Below are positions 36,805 to 44,113 of a stretch of DNA of 64,000 nt, piece by piece. The position numbers and the translations under genes were made by a program. Positions within the stretch are counted from its first letter, which is position 1. Each line of letters opens with the position of its first letter. The stretch is from Candidatus Obscuribacter sp. (GTDB lineage: Bacteria > Cyanobacteriota > Vampirovibrionia > Obscuribacterales > Obscuribacteraceae): positions 558,001 through 622,000 of the forward strand of contig JADKDV010000001.1 of NCBI GenBank assembly GCA_016718315.1, given 5' to 3'. The notes beneath the pieces are model-generated. The model did no database searches, had not been told where the DNA came from, and worked only from the letters and a program-made list of their open reading frames with translations.

Positions 36805-37011
36805 TTACGATCCCTCGGCTGGCTCTAGTTGATCGCTCCCTGGGCGGCGCAGGCACGAAGTTAGCCGTAGTGCAATAGTTTGCACGATATTTGGTGCATC
36901 CGACCGGTCTAATTGCGCTTCCAGAGAAGAGAGATCCAATTTGCCGGCCCCGAAGATCGCGATGCAAACGCTGTTGTCGAACTCGTACCATACTCTTGTA
37001 TATTGCACCAT
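36805..37011 (-). CDS. Possible small ORF inside the inserted segment
   Basis: A 68-codon frame starting at ATG 37011 inside repeat a of the array (VQYTRVWYEFDNSV..., ending LEPAEGS). Its codons are GC-richer than those of host genes and its composition looks protein-like, but I do not recognise it and no ribosome site is evident. It also overlaps the read-through of the broken NosZ-like gene. Treat it as a candidate only. Confidence 0.25.
   Translation of the reverse strand: MVQYTRVWYEFDNSVCIAIFGAGKLDLSSLEAQLDRSDAPNIVQTIALRLTSCLRRPGSDQLEPAEGS
36880..36898 (+). repeat. Inverted copy of the array repeat
   Basis: TTGCACGATATTTGGTGCA on the plus strand matches the minus-strand reading of the repeat at 37003-37022 (TTGCACGATAAATGGTGCAA) except at two positions. 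The two face each other across 104 bases. Confidence 0.55.
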
Positions 37012-37112
37012 TTATCGTGCAAGTCACATTTATGTTGCAAAAAACTGCACCATTTATCTTGCAAAGTCGCAGACAAATAACTCTGGAAAAACCGCGACAT
37101 TTATTTCTGGAA
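37003..37112 (-). repeat. Array of five about 20-base repeats at the NosZ junction
   Basis: On the plus strand the units are: a 37003-37022 TTGCACCATTTATCGTGCAA; b 37023-37040 GTCACATTTATGTTGCAA; c 37045-37064 CTGCACCATTTATCTTGCAA; d 37066-37088, diverged, containing GCAGACAAATAAC and ending TCTGGAA; e 37092-37112, GCGACATTTATTTCTGGAA. The shared core is (A/G)CATTTAT followed 1-3 bases later by TGCAA or TGGAA. Spacing is 20-26 bases. Unit e touches the last recognisable NosZ-like codon. Confidence 0.6.
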
Positions 37113-37669
37113 TTGACTCGATAAATATGGTTGCCTTGCCCCCAGGTGTCGAGCAAACCACGCTCTTTAATTGGCGTAGGCAGACCATAAATCATGACAT
37201 TGTCGCCGCCCTGGGTGGAGTTAACAAAGTCAAATCCCTTGTATGGGTCAGTCGATGGATAAGCAGCAAGATGGTGAGAGATTGGACAAGAATCACCATA
37301 GTTCCAGTAGCTGATCCAGGCGAGAGTTTTACCCGAATCAAGATCGACTACATGGGTACCGCCACCTAGCTTTTGCGGGGTCAAATAAAGATACTTACCA
37401 AGATCATGAGCAAATTGTCTAAACTTTTCGGCATTGACTATTATGGGCTCACCACTGCCAAATTTGACGCCCTGAGCATACGCTTTTAGGTTGCTGCCAA
37501 ATATCCGCTCTATCGCAAAGGCTGTTGCACCAGCTGCACTGGCGATGAGCAGGTCTCGCCTGGATACCGGACGACCAGAGAGCATTTGATGCATCTTGTA
37601 AGCCAGTGACTTGTTAGGCTTAACAGCACTATCCAGGGGCTCGGGAAGTTTTAGCTCGTCATTGTCCAT
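37113..37669 (-). pseudogene. NosZ-like (nitrous-oxide reductase/thiocyanate dehydrogenase-like) 5' fragment
   Basis: The first 185 codons of a copper beta-propeller enzyme related to NosZ. ATG 37669 follows GCAGGTAAATCC. A twin-arginine signal (SRRDLLIASAAGATAFA) targets the periplasm. The propeller start is clear: GGGTHVVDLDSGKTLAWISY, then YGDSCPISHHLAAYPS, DPYKGFDFVNSTQGG, NVMIYGLPTPIKERGLLDTW and GQGNHIYRV. After GNHIYRV (37115) the similarity ends abruptly at the repeat array. The frame runs on through unrelated, Arg/Cys-rich sequence to a stop at 36746. About 450 residues, including the CuA region and most copper ligands, are missing, so it cannot be functional. NosZ and thiocyanate dehydrogenase cannot be separated from this part alone. 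Confidence 0.8.
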
Positions 37670-37854
37670 GGATTTACCTGCAAAACTAACACCTATGGAT
37701 TTTGCCCTAGCCAACCAACATTATCAACGCTTCCTGCAAAAAATAACTTGGACCTGAAGATACTTACTGGCAATCCAAAATCGTCAAATATTGCCGAGCA
37801 TAAGCACCATGGCTGTCAGCTATAATGACTAAGCAAAAGTGGAAGTGGTGCGTT

Positions 37855-38289
37855 GTGAAAATATTCAATCAAAATCTGTCAGGATACCTGTTAAGCGGCA
37901 TATTGGTTTTAACTGTGCTTGGCACCACCGCCTGTGGTGGCAAAGCTCCGTCATATACGACGATGGAGAGCAAACCAAGCGGCGCCAATCTGCGCTACAT
38001 GCAGTTGATTGACCCGACACCTGCTCAAATTGCAGCAGGTCAGGACGCCCTCAAAAAATTCAAAACAGCAAGCAAAGAAGCCCGCAATGAACTGGGTGGA
38101 GACTTGCTGATTTCAAAAGTATTAATCGGTATGTCGCAAAAAGATTTGCTTGATACCCTTGGACCAGGGGAGTTTTCGACTGATCCCAAACTCGTTATCT
38201 ATGACATTACAAAAAAAGAAAAGCTCTGCCAATTGATGATAGTCATAGGTCTGGGCAAAGTCAGCGACGTTTATATCGAAGCCATTTAA
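37855..38289 (+). CDS. Small lipoprotein
   Basis: A 144-residue protein starting with GTG 37855 (GAAGTGG upstream); ten more codons are open 5' of it. The signal peptide (YLLSGILVLTVL) ends in a lipobox-like GTTAC, so it is probably lipid-anchored. The mature part contains LLISKVLIGMSQKDLLDTLG and YDITKKEKLCQLMIVIGLGK, a SmpA/OmlA-like arrangement (helix G-M-S-x-x-x-L-x-x-x-L-G-x-P...strand) known from outer-membrane assembly lipoproteins. That similarity is tentative. It is convergent with the next gene. Confidence 0.65.
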   Translation: MKIFNQNLSGYLLSGILVLTVLGTTACGGKAPSYTTMESKPSGANLRYMQLIDPTPAQIAAGQDALKKFKTASKEARNELGGDLLISKVLIGMSQKDLLDTLGPGEFSTDPKLVIYDITKKEKLCQLMIVIGLGKVSDVYIEAI

Positions 38290-38296
38290 AGGTCTC

Positions 38297-38689
38297 TTAC
38301 CATCTGGCTCTGTCAGCTTTGCATTTGTCCTGGGCATAGCGAATTTGTCTGTGGGCATCTAGCGCACCCACTACTGGACCAGCAATCAACCCTACTAGAG
38401 CACCACCGCCAATCACTTTGGCGGGTCCAGCTGCTAGACAAATTGCTCCATCCATCAAACTAGCAGTACAAAATGCGCCCATGGCAGCAGCACCAGCTAT
38501 TGGTCCCCCGACTACGCCAGTACCGACTTCTTTTGCATATTGGCCAACTCTTCTGGCCAGGCTAACGTGACAGTTATCACCGACTTTAGGCGGATCAAAA
38601 ATACTGGCTAACAGCCTATCGTCGGCAGGCGGCTGTCCAGTATTCAAGGCTTCCTGTTCAGCCTTCCTGTACTCTTGCTCAAAGCCCAT
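38297..38689 (-). CDS. Small glycine-rich membrane protein
   Basis: A 130-residue protein. The ATG at 38689 follows GAGGGTAGTTCA and is chosen over 38728. After a polar N terminus (PPADDRLLASIFDPPKVGDN) come two glycine-zipper-type hydrophobic segments (GTGVVGGPIAGAAAMGAF and KVIGGGALVGLIAGPVVGAL), then a basic end. Such segments insert in membranes or oligomerise. It resembles in style the four exported glycine-rich paralogues at 41730-43584 but lacks their signal peptide. Function unknown. Confidence 0.6.
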   Translation of the reverse strand: MGFEQEYRKAEQEALNTGQPPADDRLLASIFDPPKVGDNCHVSLARRVGQYAKEVGTGVVGGPIAGAAAMGAFCTASLMDGAICLAAGPAKVIGGGALVGLIAGPVVGALDAHRQIRYAQDKCKADRARW

Positions 38690-38751
38690 TGAACTACCCT
38701 CAACTAGAGACAGGGTCAGCTTAAACAAGTCAAGGTGAAAACTCTGTGAAA

Positions 38752-40143
38752 CTAATTATCCTGAACAGTCATGAGCTTATCCACGAGCATATTTAAATTG
38801 GTGCTGTGTGAGCCTTTGACCATCACCAGTGTCTTATCTGATAGATGCGGCTTGATGCAAGCAAGTGCTTCGTCCTGATCAATACAAGACTCAACACCAA
38901 AACTGCCACCTCTGGCGCTATCGGCAATCAGCTTAGCGACATCGCCCACAGTTACCAGCAAGCTCAATGGTTTTTCTTTTAGCCAGAGTCCCAGCTCGCG
39001 GTGCAGACTGGCCTCAAAATCACCAAGCTCAGCCATGCGACCCAGTACTACGACCTTTTGTTTATCGCTATAGGCTTCTGCCAACAAAATAGCATCGACT
39101 GCGCATCTTACCGAGTCTGGATTGGCATTGTAAGACTCATCGACGACGCAAGCACCACTGGGAGCGGTGAGACTATTGCCCCGGCCTTCTACTGGACGCC
39201 AACTGGCAAGACCAGACTTAACTTGAGCAGCACTCAGTCCAGCAGCCAGACCTGCTTGTACAGCACACCAGGCATCACGCACTAGCCACTCACCAAAGGC
39301 TGCTACAAAAAATTGCTCGACCTGTCCAGTAATACTAAATGTAGTGCCGAGAGCATCGATACTATTAATCACGACAGCATCACTATCAAAATCTTTGATC
39401 TCACCAGCATAGACTTGACGCATCTCAGTTTGCAGCACTGCCGACAAATCGCCAACAATAGCTACTGGTGTGTCTTTATCAGCGAGACCTTTGAGTATTT
39501 CGCTTTTGGCTTTAGCGATGTTTTCTCTTGAGCCTAATAGCTCAATATGTGCCGTGCCAGCACAAGTGATGACAGCGATATCGGGCAGACCTACTAGAGT
39601 CAGTTCTTCTATTTGACCAAGACCGCGCATGCCCATTTCAAGGACCAGATATTGAGTGTCATCTGGCATAGATAGTATGGTCTTTGGTACGCCTATCTCA
39701 TTGTTTTCGTTAGCTTGTGACTTGTGACATTTGTCACCAAATACAGCGGCACACATTTCTTTTGTGGTGGTCTTGCCTGATGAGCCAGTCACTGCCACGA
39801 CCTTGCCTTTAAACTGTTGACGGGCATAACGTCCAAGTGACTGGTAAAACTTAAGCGTATTATCCACAGCCAAAAGCGCACAGCCTGGTGGCAGATTATT
39901 GTAGAGAGCTTGCTCTCTATTTTTGTCGATAATGGCTACAGTAGCTCCGCTTTTAAAAGCGGCAATAACAAAATCATGACCATCAAATCGCTCACCGGCA
40001 AGAGCCAAATAGACATGCTCCGGTCCAATTATTCTGGTATCAGTACAAACAACAAGCGCCTCAGTACTATCAATCAACTGATCATTACCAATAAAGGACT
40101 GACCGGCTAGCTCACTGAGTATGCGCGGCAAAAACTTATACAT
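38752..40143 (-). CDS. murF: UDP-N-acetylmuramoyl-tripeptide--D-alanyl-D-alanine ligase
   Basis: A 463-residue cytoplasmic Mur ligase that adds D-Ala-D-Ala to the UDP-MurNAc-tripeptide, the last soluble step of the peptidoglycan precursor. Visible: the N-terminal VVCTDTRIIGPEHVYLALAG followed by ERFDGHDFVI (substrate domain), ATP loop VAVTGSSGKTTTKEM, NNEIGVPKTIL, LEMGMRGLGQIEEL (metal-binding Glu), VITCAGTAHIELLGSREN, and the C-terminal VVDESYNANPDSVRCAVDAI and VLGRMAELGDFEASLHRELG. AGGAT lies ahead of the ATG. No other mur gene is nearby, which is unusual since murF normally sits in the dcw cluster. Confidence 0.96.
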   Translation of the reverse strand: MYKFLPRILSELAGQSFIGNDQLIDSTEALVVCTDTRIIGPEHVYLALAGERFDGHDFVIAAFKSGATVAIIDKNREQALYNNLPPGCALLAVDNTLKFYQSLGRYARQQFKGKVVAVTGSSGKTTTKEMCAAVFGDKCHKSQANENNEIGVPKTILSMPDDTQYLVLEMGMRGLGQIEELTLVGLPDIAVITCAGTAHIELLGSRENIAKAKSEILKGLADKDTPVAIVGDLSAVLQTEMRQVYAGEIKDFDSDAVVINSIDALGTTFSITGQVEQFFVAAFGEWLVRDAWCAVQAGLAAGLSAAQVKSGLASWRPVEGRGNSLTAPSGACVVDESYNANPDSVRCAVDAILLAEAYSDKQKVVVLGRMAELGDFEASLHRELGLWLKEKPLSLLVTVGDVAKLIADSARGGSFGVESCIDQDEALACIKPHLSDKTLVMVKGSHSTNLNMLVDKLMTVQDN

Positions 40144-40183
40144 TTATCCTATTCCAATTGTTTTAGAACTAGCTATTAACAGG

Positions 40184-41500
40184 TCAGCTCTTTTTATTGA
40201 CTTTAGACCAGAGGTTGCCGAGCCAGCCATTACCTTTATCCTGCCCTTTATCTGAGCCGCCGTCGGCCACAGGAGCACTTTCGCTGGGCAAGTCTTTGAG
40301 CACTTCGTGAAATTCTTGACCAGTTTTAACGCACATCTTCATCGCCAGGACGCACTGAGCGCTATTGATGATGCCGTCTTTGACGAGCGACTGTCCTTGT
40401 TGAGCAGCGGCTATTAAGCGCTTCTCGACCATTTCTTTGGTCAATATAATTTCAGCAATAGAGACATTGAGTTGACGACCGAGCGACTGAGCCCGGTTAA
40501 AATTATCGCCAGCAAGCGCGCCAGACTGGAGCAAAAGCTCAAGTACAGAATTGATTTTTTCGATGTCATCTTTGCGTGAATGACGCTCGCCAATAACCAC
40601 ATCAATCGACACCTTACGGCTATTGGCCTGTCTCAGGATGTCGGCAGCCTGAAGACCACTGATCTCACCTGATGAAACCATTTCCTGCAGTCTCAAACTC
40701 TCGTCTACCACTCCAGGTGCGATCATACCGGTCTGGACCAGGACCTCACCGATTTTTTGGTTTTCATTGAGACCAATCTCGATAGCTGAGATTTTGTCGC
40801 CCTCAGTAACTAGACCAGCCTGTGTCAACAGATCGCCAAGCTTGACTGACTCTTTTGCGGGCTGTCTAAAGGCGCCCACATCGACTAAGGACTGCTCCAG
40901 GCTCTGCTGCTTTTTAGCGGCGTTCTTGAGCCCGGCAATGGCTTGCTCTTCGCTAATTTTACCGTCCCTGATAAGGACCTGAGCAGTCAGAGCTGACTGC
41001 AAGAGTGCTGATGAAATAGCGCGATTTAAAACCAGACAGCGGCCTAAGGGCAGACTGTTTTCTTGGGCTTGCCAAATTGCTTGCTCAAGCACAGAGCGGT
41101 CAATCAAACCAGCCTGCACCAGTAGCTCACCAAGCTCTCCGAGGATGCCTGTCTTTTGTTCGATATCTTCTGGCGGGGTCCAACCCAACCTTCTAAAAGC
41201 TTCGTCGAGTGGCACTCGACCTTTGACCGAGACGTTAATGACTTTGACGCCAAACTCGGAAGAAATAAGATTACTGCGAATCAAGCTCTGCACATAGATA
41301 GCTATTTCGACATCGCTCTCGGACAATACACCGATAGTCAAAAGCACTCTGCCCAGAGGAGTCTGAGAAGTTTTGGCAATTTTAATAGCCTCCATTAATA
41401 CCTCTTGAGGTACTACGTTGGCTGCCACCAATAGCTCACCTATGCGCTTAGGCGCAGCAGGGCGCTTGATTACTTCCTTTGAGTTGCGCGGATTTTGCAT
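40184..41500 (-). CDS. Protein with several MshEN (GspE N-terminal)-like repeats
   Basis: A 438-residue protein built from repeated T2SSE_N/MshEN-type units: KRIGELLVAANVVPQEVLME with TPLGRVLLTIGVLSESDVEI; GELGELLVQAGLIDRSVLEQ with LPLGRCLVLNRAISSALLQS; VKLGDLLTQAGLVTEGDKIS with QKIGEVLVQTGMIAPGVVDE; and a more divergent fourth unit. No Walker motif or ATPase domain is present. MshEN domains bind c-di-GMP in some pilus ATPases, but the RLGxx/LLGxx residues are not fully conserved here, so ligand binding is uncertain. The C terminus is Gly/Lys/Asp-rich. ATG 41500 lies 3 bases after GGAG; TTG 41509 is an alternative. It shares its domain type with the gene at 12349. Confidence 0.7.
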   Translation of the reverse strand: MQNPRNSKEVIKRPAAPKRIGELLVAANVVPQEVLMEAIKIAKTSQTPLGRVLLTIGVLSESDVEIAIYVQSLIRSNLISSEFGVKVINVSVKGRVPLDEAFRRLGWTPPEDIEQKTGILGELGELLVQAGLIDRSVLEQAIWQAQENSLPLGRCLVLNRAISSALLQSALTAQVLIRDGKISEEQAIAGLKNAAKKQQSLEQSLVDVGAFRQPAKESVKLGDLLTQAGLVTEGDKISAIEIGLNENQKIGEVLVQTGMIAPGVVDESLRLQEMVSSGEISGLQAADILRQANSRKVSIDVVIGERHSRKDDIEKINSVLELLLQSGALAGDNFNRAQSLGRQLNVSIAEIILTKEMVEKRLIAAAQQGQSLVKDGIINSAQCVLAMKMCVKTGQEFHEVLKDLPSESAPVADGGSDKGQDKGNGWLGNLWSKVNKKS

Positions 41501-41646
41501 TGTCTCCAAATAACCTTGCCCGAGAGCAGCTTTCTGCTCCGGGATATAAGCATGTCCTATTAGTCTAGCAATTTCTTACTCAATGTGGACTGGATAGGTA
41601 CTGACTGTGTTTGGTTTATGAGATTCTGGTAATGATAACTGACAAG

Positions 41647-41686
41647 AAAAGCAGACACCGTCACCAGTGATGACGATGTCTGCTTT
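41647..41686 (-). terminator. Rho-independent terminator of the glycine-rich gene array
   Basis: AAAGCAGACA and TGTCTGCTTT flank CCGTCA/TGACGA (one mismatch), giving a stem of about 15 pairs with a 7-base loop and a short T-run on the minus strand. It lies 44 bases past the stop of the last gene of the array. Confidence 0.8.
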
Positions 41687-41729
41687 ATAGCCAAGTTTTA
41701 GAAACAGCTAGCCAGGAAGATTGACTTGG

Positions 41730-42179
41730 TTAGTAGTTATCGTCGTAAGGAACAACGAAACCTTTACCCTGGAAAATCATACTGTGGCTGCCGCTGTGGG
41801 GGCTTGGATAGCCGACGAAGCCATGCTTGATGCCATAACCAGCACCGTGCAGAACGCCGTAACCTGTACCACCGACGAGGCCTACAGGTCCACCGGTGAC
41901 AGCACCAGCAACCATTTCATAGACTCCATCTTCTTTGCCGAGGTTGCGAGCAACCATCTTGGTGCCGCCGATAGCGCCCTTGATGCCGTCTTGGAAGGCA
42001 GCTGTAGGGACATCCCAGGCTGTTGTAGCAACCATGGAGATGACGCGCATCGGGAAGTACCACATTTCATAGATCACACGAGCGGATTCGGGGCGCTCGG
42101 GATACGCCATGCTAGGAGCCGAAAGACCGACGAGCAGTCCGGCAGCGGCTAGCAAAGACGCCATAAATTTCTTTTGCAT
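41730..42179 (-). CDS. Exported glycine-rich protein, array member 4
   Basis: A 149-residue protein with a Sec signal (FMASLLAAAGLLVGLSAPSMA, cut after SMA). The mature part reads WYFPMRVISMVATTAWDVPT, then GGTKMVARNLGKEDGVYEMV, AGAVTGGPVGLVGGTGYGVL and HGAGYGIKHGF, and ends with a His/Ser/Tyr-rich tail instead of the KPFS ending of its relatives. ATG 42179 follows GGTGAGGATA; an ATG 12 bases upstream is inside that same ribosome site. It is the last and most divergent of four paralogues transcribed together. Glycine-zipper segments suggest membrane association or oligomers. Function unknown. Confidence 0.75.
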   Translation of the reverse strand: MQKKFMASLLAAAGLLVGLSAPSMAYPERPESARVIYEMWYFPMRVISMVATTAWDVPTAAFQDGIKGAIGGTKMVARNLGKEDGVYEMVAGAVTGGPVGLVGGTGYGVLHGAGYGIKHGFVGYPSPHSGSHSMIFQGKGFVVPYDDNY

Positions 42180-42219
42180 TATCCTCACCATACTTTTAAT
42201 GTATTTGCCACCAGAAAGC

Positions 42220-42636
42220 TTATTTCTCTTCCATGGTTATGAAAGACCATCTGCTAAACGGTTTTTCCCAGCCCTTCTTCCAGCCGTGGAAGAAACCGCT
42301 GTAAACGCCATGAGCGCTACCGAGAACCAGACCGGTTGAACCACCGATCGGTACAGCGGCTGCGCGCTGTCCCCAACCATGCTCATCGCCGAATTTTTCG
42401 GCTACGTGGTTGGTGCCTTTGAGGAACCAGTGGTAACCATCATCGATAGGGCCGCTGACAGCGCCGCTGAAAAGAGCGCCACTGACTGCGCCAACGGTAC
42501 GTACTGGAGCTTGAAGGACCCAGCTTACCGGTTTGGCTTCATAATCCATGGCGCTAGCTTCCGGAGCAATCACCGGAAGATAAGCCGAGGCTACGAGAGC
42601 CGAAAGAACGAGCTTACCTAGAACATTTTTAGTCAT
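42220..42636 (-). CDS. Exported glycine-rich protein, array member 3
   Basis: A 138-residue protein. The signal peptide LGKLVLSALVASAYLPVIAP ends EASA. The mature region has VLQAPVRTVGAVSGALFSGA, then HVAEKFGDEHGWGQRAAAVP, GGSTGLVLGSAHGVYSGFFH and GWKKGWEKPFSRWSF. The motifs AEKFGDEHG and GWEKPFS are shared almost exactly with member 2 at 42715. ATG 42636 follows GGTGGGAAAA. Function unknown. Confidence 0.78.
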   Translation of the reverse strand: MTKNVLGKLVLSALVASAYLPVIAPEASAMDYEAKPVSWVLQAPVRTVGAVSGALFSGAVSGPIDDGYHWFLKGTNHVAEKFGDEHGWGQRAAAVPIGGSTGLVLGSAHGVYSGFFHGWKKGWEKPFSRWSFITMEEK

Positions 42637-42674
42637 TTTTCCCACCGTTTCTAATACTTGAGATCAACTGGGGG

Positions 42675-42704
42675 TGCCCGGCAATACTTGGCATATGCCG
42701 GGCA
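42675..42704. promoter_or_regulatory. Intergenic hairpin between array members 2 and 3
   Basis: TGCCCGGCA and TGCCGGGCA form a 9-base-pair stem with a 12-base loop. There is no T-run after it on the minus strand, so it is more likely an mRNA-stability or processing hairpin than a terminator. Confidence 0.55.
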
Positions 42705-42714
42705 GCGATCCCTA

Positions 42715-43095
42715 CTACTTCTCTTCAGTTACCAGATAGGATTCTGTGCTGAAGGGTTTTTCCCAACCAGTGACAAAGCCATGGTGGGCTCCGGTGATAG
42801 CGCCGTAAGGAATACCCCAGAGGAAACCTGTGGGAACGCCAATTACGAATGCAGCCAGGTTTTGACCCAGACCGTGCTCGTCACCGAATTTTTCAGCGAG
42901 GTAACGCTGAGTTTTATAAGGGCAATTCCAGAGAGAGTTCCAAAGAACGCCTTCTGGAGTATCAAATACACCGGCTGTGACTGAACCACCGAGGGCAGCA
43001 ACGCTTCCGAGGGGACCATCAGCGGCCATCGAAGGCAAAGCAGCTCCCAGGGTGATAGCCCCAGCAATCATTAGAGCAAAAGCTTTATTTTTCAT
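42715..43095 (-). CDS. Exported glycine-rich protein, array member 2
   Basis: A 126-residue protein with a clear signal peptide (KAFALMIAGAITLGAALPSMA, cut after SMA). The mature part has a Gly/Val-rich segment (GSVAALGGSVTAGVF), then KTQRYLAEKFGDEHGLGQNL and AAFVIGVPTGFLWGIPYGAI, and finishes HHGFVTGWEKPFSTESYL. GGTGAGGAT lies before the ATG, the same upstream sequence as member 4. Its best partner in the window is member 3. Function unknown. Confidence 0.78.
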   Translation of the reverse strand: MKNKAFALMIAGAITLGAALPSMAADGPLGSVAALGGSVTAGVFDTPEGVLWNSLWNCPYKTQRYLAEKFGDEHGLGQNLAAFVIGVPTGFLWGIPYGAITGAHHGFVTGWEKPFSTESYLVTEEK

Positions 43096-43114
43096 ATCCT
43101 CACCATCTGGAGTC

Positions 43115-43143
43115 AGAGGATGGTCTCAGAGAGACCATCCTCT
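43115..43143. promoter_or_regulatory. Perfect 13-bp hairpin between array members 1 and 2
   Basis: AGAGGATGGTCTC and GAGACCATCCTCT pair perfectly around a 3-base loop. No T-run follows on the minus strand (the sequence continues GACTCCAG), so full termination is unlikely; attenuation or mRNA protection between the genes fits better. Confidence 0.65.
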
Positions 43144-43194
43144 CAATTCCCAACATTATTTAAGAACTCACCACATCAAATCCTAATTTTACAA

Positions 43195-43584
43195 TTAGTC
43201 TTCTTTGAAGGTGAATGCTTCTTTGCTGAACGGCTTTTCGAAGCCGGTCTTCATACCGTGCCAGGCGCCGTCGAAGCAGCCATAAGCAGCTCCGCCTACA
43301 ACTCCGAAGGGTCCACCAACAAGGGCACCAGTCCACTGTTGATATTGACCATCTTCATTGCCGAGTTTACCAGCAACCCACTTTGTGGACATCATGGCAC
43401 CTTTTGTACCATCTTTAACGGCGCCTAGAGGAACACCAACTACGGTGCCTACGCCACTACCTAGAACTTTGACTGGGAAAAGACATACTGTCTTAAATGT
43501 GTCGTCATCGGCATACGAAGGAGCGACCATTGTGCCAACCAGAGCCGAGGCTAGTATGAAAGAGGACGCTAACTTTTTAAGCAT
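43195..43584 (-). CDS. Exported glycine-rich protein, array member 1
   Basis: A 129-residue protein. ATG 43584 follows GGAGTTTTGC and is preferred to ATG 43596. The signal peptide KKLASSFILASALVGTMVAP ends SYA. The mature part is CLFPVKVLGSGVGTVVGVPL, then STKWVAGKLGNEDGQYQQWT, GALVGGPFGVVGGAAYGCFD and AWHGMKTGFEKPFSKEAF. The last line matches the GWEKPFS ending of members 2 and 3. It is the first gene of the four-gene array, so the promoter should lie between 43585 and about 43690. Confidence 0.78.
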   Translation of the reverse strand: MLKKLASSFILASALVGTMVAPSYADDDTFKTVCLFPVKVLGSGVGTVVGVPLGAVKDGTKGAMMSTKWVAGKLGNEDGQYQQWTGALVGGPFGVVGGAAYGCFDGAWHGMKTGFEKPFSKEAFTFKED

Positions 43585-43693
43585 GCAAAACTCCATCTCT
43601 TTAGCTTTCGTGTTTTCTGTTAATCACTTGTGGTGATTTTAGAGCAATCCTGGACCAACCCGGCCCGAGACCAGCCTTCATTTTACCTATTTT

Positions 43694-43966
43694 CTACAGG
43701 AGGTCCATATTTAATGCCACGTATTTTTCGGACTCCGTCAGGTAGAGTTGGCAATACTCACGGTCTCGGGACAGATATAGACTTGTAAAAAGTTTGTTGG
43801 ATAAAATCAGCTTTTCAAGCGGTATATCCCCTATCACCCTCTTTTGCGACACGTCAAATATAGACAGCATCAGGGTTGCGGGGGTTTTCATGATACTGAC
43901 AAGGCTTGTGACACCAAATACGATTGCAAAGAGGAGCTCTTTTGCCGATTTGGTTTGCGGGAACAT
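43694..43966 (-). CDS. Uncertain small hypothetical protein
   Basis: An open frame of about 90 codons from ATG 43966, with another 8 codons upstream. It includes KELLFAIVFGVTSLVSIMKT (one possible membrane segment) and a beta-like end SIFDVSQKRVIGDIPLEKLI. No ribosome site is evident. It fills most of the otherwise empty 43600-44113 gap between the glycine-rich array and the glycosyltransferase, and may be real or a decayed gene. Confidence 0.3.
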   Translation of the reverse strand: MFPQTKSAKELLFAIVFGVTSLVSIMKTPATLMLSIFDVSQKRVIGDIPLEKLILSNKLFTSLYLSRDREYCQLYLTESEKYVALNMDLL

Positions 43967-44058
43967 CTTTTGGCACCAAATAGTCGCCAAATTTGCCCAA
44001 AACTGCAGATCTTTTATTTTTGTGCACCCTCAAAGCAGTTTTTGACAATAACCAAATC

Positions 44059-44088
44059 AAAAGAGCACCGCTTGCGCAGTGCTCTTTT
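44059..44088 (-). terminator. Rho-independent terminator after the glycosyltransferase gene
   Basis: AAAAGAGCAC pairs with GTGCTCTTTT around a GC-rich 10-base loop. It lies 25 bases past the stop codon on the minus strand. Confidence 0.8.
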
Positions 44089-44113
44089 GCAATTATCTGT
44101 CAGTGGTGGTCAC

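Larger units (their letters stand above)
36640..37112. mobile_element. Inserted segment with a transposon-end-like repeat array
   Basis: This segment separates the toxin gene from the broken NosZ-like gene. It is visibly GC-richer than its surroundings between 36650 and 36990. Its NosZ-side end holds five related repeats (37003-37112), and one further copy lies in inverted orientation at 36880-36898. A hairpin ACCCC-TTC-GGGGGT-like sequence is at about 36693-36706. Arrays of about 20-base repeats at one end are typical of elements whose DDE transposase binds several sites (Tn7, Tn5053/Tn402, Mu groups). No transposase gene is present in the window, so this is a remnant, a non-autonomous element or one end of a larger island. 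Confidence 0.45.

Noticed and set aside
37003..37112. CRISPR array
   Set aside because: Repeats are only about 20 bases, diverge from each other, and spacers between them are 0-4 bases; no cas genes are present.
36746..37114. C-terminal 122 codons of the NosZ-like frame as genuine protein
   Set aside because: Sequence turns Arg/Cys-rich with no family similarity, and coincides with the repeat array; it is read-through into inserted DNA.
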